From: JBBKWG01 sp037968835
GTDB lineage: Bacteria > Pseudomonadota > Alphaproteobacteria > Rhodobacterales > Rhodobacteraceae
DNA: 9,349 nucleotides
Direction: 5' to 3'
NCBI GenBank assembly: GCA_037968835.1
Contig: JBBKWG010000048.1
Coordinates: forward strand, 1-9,349
Shown here: positions 1 through 5,404 of the stretch, in pieces
How positions within the stretch are numbered: position 1 is the stretch's first letter
How the letters are laid out: each line of letters starts with the position of its first letter
Position numbers and translations under genes: made by a program
The notes under the pieces: generated by a model
Databases searched by the model: none
What the model saw: only the letters and a program-made list of their open reading frames with translations
Told to the model about the DNA's origin: nothing

Positions 1-317
1 TGGACAGCGCCGACCCGGCGGTCATCGCCGAACAACAGATGGCGCGCGACAGCCACCGCTTCGTCGTCTTCGCCGGCAAGGCCACGACGTCGGCGCAGAT
101 TTCACCCCGTCCCTTGCGCCTGACGCGCCTCGACGCGGACGCGCGCTATCGCGTGACGCTGCTCAATCGCGCCGATGCCCCGAAACTGTCGCGGGGAAAT
201 GTTCCCCTGAAAGACGGCGCCCTCGACCTGTCGGGCCGCTACCTGATGAGCCAGGGATTGACCCTGCCGTGGTCGTTCCCGGAGAGCATGTGGGTGATCG
301 AAGGCAACCGCTTATGA
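1..317 (+). CDS. Alpha-galactosidase (GH36 type), C-terminal fragment
   Basis: This is the 3' end of a gene cut by the left window edge; the frame is open from base 3 and ends at TGA 315-317, leaving about 104 residues. The visible part reads like the C-terminal beta-sandwich of GH36 alpha-galactosidases: a segment of the form LRLTRLDADARYRV, in which the wording 'RL-LD-DARYRV' is typical, then LLNR, then a Leu-Ser-Gly-Arg-Tyr-Leu stretch followed by a 'GLTLPW' tail. The catalytic aspartates lie upstream and cannot be seen, so the activity is inferred from this tail and from the neighbours. Family members hydrolyse terminal alpha-1,6-galactosides such as melibiose and raffinose, releasing galactose. 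The downstream operon for galactose oxidation and a second galactosidase (GH42) fit this role. The next gene starts 54 bases later on the same strand. Confidence 0.72.
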   Translation, partial: DSADPAVIAEQQMARDSHRFVVFAGKATTSAQISPRPLRLTRLDADARYRVTLLNRADAPKLSRGNVPLKDGALDLSGRYLMSQGLTLPWSFPESMWVIEGNRL

Positions 318-318
318 T

Positions 319-362
319 TACCGACGCTTTACCGACGTGATACCGACACTTTGCCGATACGG
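319..362 (+). repeat. Four-unit 11-bp tandem repeat in the gap before the dehydrogenase gene
   Basis: Four consecutive 11-base units fill almost the whole gap between the GH36 stop and the next ribosome binding site: TACCGACGCTT (319-329), TACCGACGTGA (330-340), TACCGACACTT (341-351) and TGCCGATACGG (352-362). The heptamer TACCGAC is exact in the first three and carries two changes in the fourth. Units 1 and 3 match at 10 of 11 bases. The period equals about one helical turn, so the heptamers would lie on the same face of the DNA. It may be a phased protein-binding array, an RNA element or simply a slippage product; the sequence alone does not decide. Confidence 0.8.
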
Positions 363-364
363 AG
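361..364 (+). promoter_or_regulatory. Shine-Dalgarno GGAG for the dehydrogenase gene
   Basis: GGAG lies 7 bases upstream of ATG 372 and decides that start over the in-frame TTG at 351, which has no comparable site and would place the tandem repeat partly inside the coding region. The site overlaps the end of the last repeat unit by two bases. Confidence 0.7.
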
Positions 365-371
365 TTTGACC

Positions 372-1139
372 ATGCCCAAAGCCACTTTTCCCGATCTCAA
401 GGATGCCTCCGTTTTCATCACCGGCGGCGGTTCCGGCATCGGCGCATACCTCACCGAAGGCTTCCTTGAACAGGGTGCCAGGGTCGCATTCGTGCAGCGG
501 TCAGACGCCTCCGAATTTGCCGCCGAGATGGGCGAAAAGCATGGCAACGCGCCGCTGTTCCTGCAATGCGACATCACCGATATCGCGCGGCTGAAAGCCT
601 GCATCGCCGAAGCGTCCGACGCCCACGGACCGGTCACGGTGCTGGTCAACAACGCCGCCAATGACCAACGTCACAAGACGCTGGACGTCGACGAGGCGTT
701 CTGGGACTGGAGCCAGGCGATCAATTTCAAAGCCTATTTCTTCGCCTGCCAGTCCGTGATCGAAGGCATGCAAAATGCCGGTGGCGGGTCGATCATCAAC
801 TTCACCTCGATCAGCTACATGATGGGCAACGCAGGCTATCCCGCCTACACCTCGGCCAATTCCGGGATCAATGGCCTGACCCGATCGCTCGCCCGAGAAT
901 TCGGCGGCGACAAAATCCGCGTCAACGCGCTCGCCCCCGGCTGGGTGCTGACCGAAAAGCAGCTCGAGAAGTGGGCCAGCCCCCAGGACCTCGCCGCGCA
1001 TATGGACCGTATGTGCTTGAAAGAACACCTGAAACCAGAAGACATCGTGGCGCCGACATTGTTCCTCGCGTCGAATGCGTCAGCCGCCATGACCGGACAA
1101 GCCCTGGTGGTCGATGGTGGAGTCGTGGTGACAGGGTGA
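372..1139 (+). CDS. SDR-family dehydrogenase, probable D-galactose 1-dehydrogenase
   Basis: This 255-residue protein has normal length for a classical short-chain dehydrogenase. It shows the cofactor loop TGGGSGIG (residues 17-24), NNAA (93-96), catalytic Asn118 (INFK), catalytic Ser146 and Tyr159, and an RVNALAPGW segment. The lysine expected in YxxxK is Asn163 (codon AAT, 858-860), which is unusual for a classical SDR. The NDxRHK segment around residues 97-102 and the QLEKW segment resemble Caulobacter XylB-type aldose dehydrogenases, which oxidise a sugar to its lactone. With a lactonase, KDGal kinase and KDPGal aldolase downstream, D-galactose is the likely substrate and galactonolactone the product. 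A different sugar acid or aldose cannot be excluded. The start is ATG 372, chosen by its Shine-Dalgarno site. The stop overlaps the next start by one base (TGATG). No signal peptide is present, so it acts in the cytoplasm. Confidence 0.78.
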   Translation: MPKATFPDLKDASVFITGGGSGIGAYLTEGFLEQGARVAFVQRSDASEFAAEMGEKHGNAPLFLQCDITDIARLKACIAEASDAHGPVTVLVNNAANDQRHKTLDVDEAFWDWSQAINFKAYFFACQSVIEGMQNAGGGSIINFTSISYMMGNAGYPAYTSANSGINGLTRSLAREFGGDKIRVNALAPGWVLTEKQLEKWASPQDLAAHMDRMCLKEHLKPEDIVAPTLFLASNASAAMTGQALVVDGGVVVTG

Positions 1140-2050
1140 TGTCGGGAGAAGCCAAATACGCCGACTGGATCGCCGTCGACTGGGGCACATCGCATCTCCG
1201 CGCCTGGGCCATGCGGGGCGACAATGCCGTGGCCGAAGCAACGTCGGACAAGGGCATGGGGACGCTCGACAAATCCGGTTTCGAGCCAGCCCTGATCGAA
1301 CTGATCGACCCCTGGCTCGGGCAATCGAAAATCCCCATCATCGCCTGCGGCATGGTCGGATCGCGGCAAGGCTGGGTCGAAGCTCCCTATGCCAGCGTTC
1401 CCTGCCGTCCGTTGTCGCATCGACTGGCAACGCCCGAGGTGCGCGACAGCCGCCTCGACGTCCGCGTCATCCCGGGTCTGAAACAGATGTCACCAGCCGA
1501 CGTAATGCGCGGAGAAGAAACACAGATCGCCGGACATCTGGCAAAATTTCCGGCGTTCGATGGCGTGCTATGCCTTCCCGGCACCCACACCAAATGGGCC
1601 TACATTTCCGCCGGTGAGGTCGTCAGTTTTCGAACCTTCATGACCGGCGAATTGTTCGCACTTCTCGGCCAACATTCCGTTCTGCGCCACACCATCGGCG
1701 AGGGTTGGGACGACGACGCATTTCTTGGCGCGGTTGCGGATGCGATGGCAAAACCAGAGGCATTGGCGGCGCGACTGTTCTCACTTCGCGCGGAAGGCTT
1801 GCTGGCAGGGCTCACAGGGGCAGTTGCACGGGCAAAAATCTCCGGCTTCCTCATCGGAGCCGAACTTGCCGCCGCCAAGCCTTATTGGCTCGGACAAGAG
1901 ATCGTCCTTGTCGGCGATCCGACATTATGCGGAAACTACGCCAAGGCGCTCGCCCCACAAGGCGTTGTGCCGACAATTGCCGACGGGACCGCAACCACGC
2001 TGGCGGGTCTTGCCGCCGCCCGCGCGCTGCTGAAGGAGACAAAGTCATGA
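1139..2050 (+). CDS. dgoK: 2-dehydro-3-deoxygalactonokinase
   Basis: This 303-residue protein phosphorylates 2-dehydro-3-deoxy-D-galactonate with ATP at C6, the fourth step of the De Ley-Doudoroff galactose pathway. Typical DgoK segments are all present in order: DWGTSHLRAW (14-23, the N-terminal phosphate-binding strand of the sugar-kinase fold), GMVGSRQGWVEAPY (71-84), DVMRGEETQ (121-129), LPGTHTKW (146-153) and FMTGELF (167-173). The length matches the family. The frame stays open further upstream, to about 971, but ATG 1139 is chosen because it overlaps the preceding stop in a TGATG junction and the protein then begins just before the conserved DWG motif. A weak AGGG lies only two bases ahead, so translation probably depends on coupling to the dehydrogenase gene. 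It overlaps dgoA by 4 bases. It is cytoplasmic. No key segment appears damaged. Confidence 0.93.
   Translation: MSGEAKYADWIAVDWGTSHLRAWAMRGDNAVAEATSDKGMGTLDKSGFEPALIELIDPWLGQSKIPIIACGMVGSRQGWVEAPYASVPCRPLSHRLATPEVRDSRLDVRVIPGLKQMSPADVMRGEETQIAGHLAKFPAFDGVLCLPGTHTKWAYISAGEVVSFRTFMTGELFALLGQHSVLRHTIGEGWDDDAFLGAVADAMAKPEALAARLFSLRAEGLLAGLTGAVARAKISGFLIGAELAAAKPYWLGQEIVLVGDPTLCGNYAKALAPQGVVPTIADGTATTLAGLAAARALLKETKS
2035..2038 (+). promoter_or_regulatory. Shine-Dalgarno GGAG for dgoA
   Basis: AAGGAG ends at 2038 inside the 3' end of dgoK, 8 bases before ATG 2047. It is the strongest ribosome binding site in the operon, so dgoA may be translated independently as well as by coupling. Confidence 0.7.
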
Positions 2051-2652
2051 GCCGCCCCCTGATCGCGATCCTGCGCGGAATCGAACCCCGCGAGGCGGTT
2101 GAAACCGCCGCCGCCCTGATCGACGCCGGGATCGACCAGATCGAGGTGCCGCTGAATTCGCCCGACGCGCTCAAATCCATAGAATTGATGGTCGAGGCGC
2201 ACGGCGAACAGGCACTTATCGGCGCTGGAACCGTTCTGACTTCCGAACAGGTCGCGCATGTCTATCGCGTCGGCGGGCGGATGGTCGTGTCGCCCAACTG
2301 CTTCAAGTCGGTGATCCTTGCGACTAAGACGCTGGGAATGAAAAGCTTTCCCGGCGTCTTGACCCCGACCGAATGTTTCGAGGCACTCCGCTATGGCGCC
2401 ACCGGGCTGAAGGTCTTTCCGGCGTTCCAGATGGGGACCGAAGGCTTGAAAGCCATCCGCGCCGTCCTGCCGCATGAAACCCAGATATTCATGGTCGGCG
2501 GCGTCGGACCCGAGAATTTCGCGGAATGGCTGAAGGCCGGAGCGAACGGGTTCGGCATCGGTTCGTCGCTGTACCGCCCCGGAGACAGCGTTGCAGATAT
2601 CACCTTCAAGGCAACGGAACTGGTGGCAGCTTGGGACGCGCTTGCGGCATGA
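2047..2652 (+). CDS. dgoA: 2-dehydro-3-deoxy-6-phosphogalactonate aldolase
   Basis: This 201-residue class I aldolase cleaves 2-dehydro-3-deoxy-6-phosphogalactonate to pyruvate and glyceraldehyde 3-phosphate, the last step of the pathway. The sequence follows E. coli DgoA closely from the start: PLIAILRGI (4-12) with Arg10, IEVPLNSP (32-39) with the catalytic Glu33, LIGAGTVL (57-64), then LKVFPA (121-126) with Lys122 as the Schiff-base lysine, and the phosphate-binding VGGVGPEN and GFGIGSSLYRPG segments near the C-terminus. The PLNSP wording and short N-terminus favour KDPGal over KDPG aldolase, and the adjacent dgoK supports this. The start overlaps the dgoK stop (ATGA 2047-2050) and the stop overlaps the lactonase start (ATGA 2649-2652). 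It acts in the cytoplasm and looks intact. Confidence 0.93.
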   Translation: MSRPLIAILRGIEPREAVETAAALIDAGIDQIEVPLNSPDALKSIELMVEAHGEQALIGAGTVLTSEQVAHVYRVGGRMVVSPNCFKSVILATKTLGMKSFPGVLTPTECFEALRYGATGLKVFPAFQMGTEGLKAIRAVLPHETQIFMVGGVGPENFAEWLKAGANGFGIGSSLYRPGDSVADITFKATELVAAWDALAA

Positions 2653-3509
2653 CACCGGTCTACGACGACACGATTTGCGCGCTTGGCGAGGGCCCGCTCT
2701 GGCACCCCGGACGCGCGCAACTTTACTGGTTCGACATCATCAAGCACCGGCTGTTGACCCGCGAAAGTGGCAAGACGCGGATCGTTCAGTTTGACGAACA
2801 CGTCTCGGCGGCGGGCTGGGTCGATGACACGTCTCTGCTGATCGCCTCCGAGAGCCGGCTTTTTCTCTTCGATCTGGAACTGGAAACATCGCGCGACATT
2901 GCGTCACTCGAAGCCGATAACCGCGCGACCCGGTCCAATGACGGGCGCGCTGATCCGTGGGGCGGGTTCTGGATCGGCACGATGGGCAAGGTTGCGGAAC
3001 AGGGCGCGGGCGCGATCTATCGGTTTTACCGGGGCGAATTGCGCAAGCTTTACCCGAACATTTCGATCAGCAATGCCATCTGTTTTTCCCCCGACCGGCG
3101 TTTCGCCTATTGGACCGACACGCGCGTGGCAGCGATCATGCGGCAGCCCCTGAGTGCGGCTGACGGATGGCCCGATGGCGACGCCGTGGCATGGCTCGAC
3201 CTATCGGGCGAAGGGTTATCCCCCGACGGTGCGGTCGTCGCCGCCGAGGGGACGCTCTGGAATGCGCAATGGGGCGCGTGGCGCGTGGCGGCCTATTCGC
3301 CCGACGGCAAGTTTCTGAGGGCCATCAACGTAAATGCGGCGCATACTTCGTGCCCTGCGTTCGGCGGACAAGAACTTACGACATTGTTCTGCACAACCGC
3401 AGCGAACGGCGTCAGCGCGTCGGATACGGCGCGGTCCGCACAACACGGAATGACTTTCGCGTTTGACGGCATCGCGCAGGGCCAGGCGGAACATCGGGTG
3501 ATCCTGTGA
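2649..3509 (+). CDS. SMP-30/gluconolactonase family protein, probable galactonolactonase
   Basis: This 286-residue six-bladed beta-propeller protein should hydrolyse the galactonolactone made by the dehydrogenase to galactonate. The metal ligands known from human SMP30 (Glu18, Asn154, Asp204) have clear counterparts: Glu14 in GEGPLW, Asn142 in ISN and Asp193 in SPDG. The substrate-loop motif RSNDGRADPWG (95-105), with Asn97, is also intact. The common Asp in the following 'DAEG' segment is Ala198, but that residue is not the metal ligand. Length is normal for the family and no signal peptide is seen, so it is cytoplasmic. Start ATG 2649 overlaps the dgoA stop; upstream there is only a distant GGGA (2633-2636), so coupled translation is likely. 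The stop overlaps the GH42 start (GTGA). The exact lactone is inferred from the operon; family members vary in sugar specificity. Confidence 0.83.
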   Translation: MTPVYDDTICALGEGPLWHPGRAQLYWFDIIKHRLLTRESGKTRIVQFDEHVSAAGWVDDTSLLIASESRLFLFDLELETSRDIASLEADNRATRSNDGRADPWGGFWIGTMGKVAEQGAGAIYRFYRGELRKLYPNISISNAICFSPDRRFAYWTDTRVAAIMRQPLSAADGWPDGDAVAWLDLSGEGLSPDGAVVAAEGTLWNAQWGAWRVAAYSPDGKFLRAINVNAAHTSCPAFGGQELTTLFCTTAANGVSASDTARSAQHGMTFAFDGIAQGQAEHRVIL

Positions 3510-5404
3510 CCCCCGCTCTTGGCGTTTGCTATTATCCCGAACACTGGCCCGAAGAGATCTGGGCCGACGACGCGCGCCGCATGGCCGCGACCGGGCTGAC
3601 ATGGGTGCGGATAGGCGAGTTCGCCTGGTCGCGGCTGGAACCTGCGCCCGGCGACCTCCACTTCGGCTGGCTCGACCGCGCAATCGACACGCTTGGCGAG
3701 GCCGGGTTGAAGGTTGTCCTTGGCACCCCAACCGCGACGCCGCCGCGCTGGATGCTGACACGTCATCCCGACATGCTGCCGGTCGACGCCAATGGCCATC
3801 CGCGCGGTTTCGGATCGCGCCGCCATTATTGCTTCAGCCACGAAGGCTACCGCACGGAATGTCGCCGCATCGCGCAGCTTCTGGGCGAGCGTTACGGCAA
3901 GCACCCCCACGTCCACGCCTGGCAGATCGACAACGAATACGGCTGCCACGAAACCACGCTCAGCTATTCATCCAACGCCCGGACAGGGTTTCGCAACTGG
4001 TTGGCACAGAAATATCAGTCGCCGGCTGCCCTGAACGCGGCCTGGGGCAATGTGTTCTGGGCGATGGAGTATGACGATTTCGACGAGATCGAGCTGCCGA
4101 ACCTTACGGTGACCGAACCGAATCCCGCGCATGTGCTTGATTTCCGGCGCTATTCCTCGGATCAGGTCGTTGCGTTCAATCGGGTGCAGACGGACGTGCT
4201 GCATCGCCTGACGTACGCCCCGCTCATTCATAATTACATGGGTCGCGAACTGGCGTTCGATCATTTCGACGTCGGCGCGGATCTGGATATCGCGAGTTGG
4301 GACAGCTACCCGATCGGCTTTCTGTCCGACCGGTTGGAGGCCAGCGACGAAGACAAGGCACGTTATCTGCGGCAGGGCGATCCGGACAATCAGGCGTTCC
4401 ACCACGATCTGTACCGTGCCGTTGGCAAGGGTCGATGGTGGGTGATGGAACAACAGCCCGGACCGGTGAACTGGGCACCGTGGAACCCTGCCCCGCTGCC
4501 CGGCATGGCGCGGCTCTGGGCGTGGGAGGCGATTGCGCACGGGGCCGAAGCGGTCTGTTATTTCCGCTGGCGACAGGCACCGTTCGCGCAAGAACAGCAC
4601 CATGCGGGATTGTTGCGGCCCGATAACGAGCCGGCTCCGGCGCTGGAAGAAGCCAAGCGGGTCGCTGACGAAATCGCCTCAATGGGCGAGATCACTTGTG
4701 CCACGGCGTCGGTGGCGTTAATCTTCGATTATACGGCGTCGTGGGTGTTCGAAACCCAGCCACAGGGTGCCGATTTCAGCTATTTCCGACTGGTGCTCGA
4801 TGCATATCGCGCGCTACGGCGAGCGGGCTTGTCCATCGACATCGTTCCAGCGAGCAGCGATCTGGACGGCTACAAACTGGTTCTTGCGCCCGGTCTTGCG
4901 ATCCTGTCAGACGACCTGACAGCCCGGATGGGGTCGCATCGCGGGTGCGTCGTCGTCGGGCCGCGCTCTGGCGCGAAAACGCGCGAAGGCGCGATTCCGG
5001 TGCCGCTTCCGCCCGCGCTTCCGGGCCTGGATACCACTGTTTCACTGGTCGAAAGCCTGCCGCCCGGAGCGGAGGTTCCGTTGGACGGGGGCGGCGCATT
5101 TGTTCACTGGTTCGAGCATCTCGAGGGCAAAGCGCAGGAAGTGATAGCGACCGAGGATGGTCGCCCGGCTTTCGTTGCCAAGGGCGGATTGCATTATCTG
5201 GCCGGGTGGCCGGATCGGACCGGATGGGACCGCATCCTCGCAGGCGCGTGCGACACGGCCGGGATCGAGCGTGCGATGCTGCCCGACGGGTTGCGGCTTC
5301 GCGATACCGCGAGCCATCGCTTTGCCTTCAACTACAGCCCTGTGACCGTCGAGTGGAACGATCTGGAGATCGCACCGGGCGGCGTTGCCTGGTGGGCGAT
5401 CTAA
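3506..5404 (+). CDS. Beta-galactosidase, GH42 family
   Basis: This 632-residue GH42 enzyme hydrolyses terminal beta-galactosides, giving galactose to the enzymes encoded upstream. The N-terminal GVCYYPEHWPEE (6-17) is the family signature and opens the TIM barrel. The acid/base is Glu144 in WQIDNEYGCH, and the nucleophile is Glu315 in WWVMEQQPGPVNW. A trimerisation-type middle domain follows at roughly 385-580 and a small beta C-terminal domain ends at residue 632. Of the four zinc-binding cysteines described in Thermus A4 beta-galactosidase, only the first (Cys109 here) is kept; the other three align with Ser153, Ser155 and Ala158. There is no signal peptide, so oligosaccharides must be imported. 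The start is GTG 3506, overlapping the lactonase stop by 4 bases, with a weak GGGTGA just before it. The stop TAA interlocks with the stop of the convergent glycosyltransferase gene. Confidence 0.94.
   Translation: MTPALGVCYYPEHWPEEIWADDARRMAATGLTWVRIGEFAWSRLEPAPGDLHFGWLDRAIDTLGEAGLKVVLGTPTATPPRWMLTRHPDMLPVDANGHPRGFGSRRHYCFSHEGYRTECRRIAQLLGERYGKHPHVHAWQIDNEYGCHETTLSYSSNARTGFRNWLAQKYQSPAALNAAWGNVFWAMEYDDFDEIELPNLTVTEPNPAHVLDFRRYSSDQVVAFNRVQTDVLHRLTYAPLIHNYMGRELAFDHFDVGADLDIASWDSYPIGFLSDRLEASDEDKARYLRQGDPDNQAFHHDLYRAVGKGRWWVMEQQPGPVNWAPWNPAPLPGMARLWAWEAIAHGAEAVCYFRWRQAPFAQEQHHAGLLRPDNEPAPALEEAKRVADEIASMGEITCATASVALIFDYTASWVFETQPQGADFSYFRLVLDAYRALRRAGLSIDIVPASSDLDGYKLVLAPGLAILSDDLTARMGSHRGCVVVGPRSGAKTREGAIPVPLPPALPGLDTTVSLVESLPPGAEVPLDGGGAFVHWFEHLEGKAQEVIATEDGRPAFVAKGGLHYLAGWPDRTGWDRILAGACDTAGIERAMLPDGLRLRDTASHRFAFNYSPVTVEWNDLEIAPGGVAWWAI

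Noticed and set aside
351..371. In-frame TTG at 351 as an alternative start for the dehydrogenase, adding seven residues
   Set aside because: It lies inside the tandem repeat and has no ribosome binding site, whereas ATG 372 has GGAG at a 7-base spacing and begins at the usual distance from the cofactor loop.
971..1138. Upstream extension of dgoK into the dehydrogenase gene, suggesting a longer N-terminus
   Set aside because: The extension is an Arg/Gly-rich out-of-frame reading of the dehydrogenase; the kinase family begins just before the DWG motif, which fits ATG 1139.
1936..2655. Minus-strand open frame of 239 codons opposite dgoA
   Set aside because: It is antisense to a well-conserved aldolase with intact catalytic residues, and its translation resembles no family I know.
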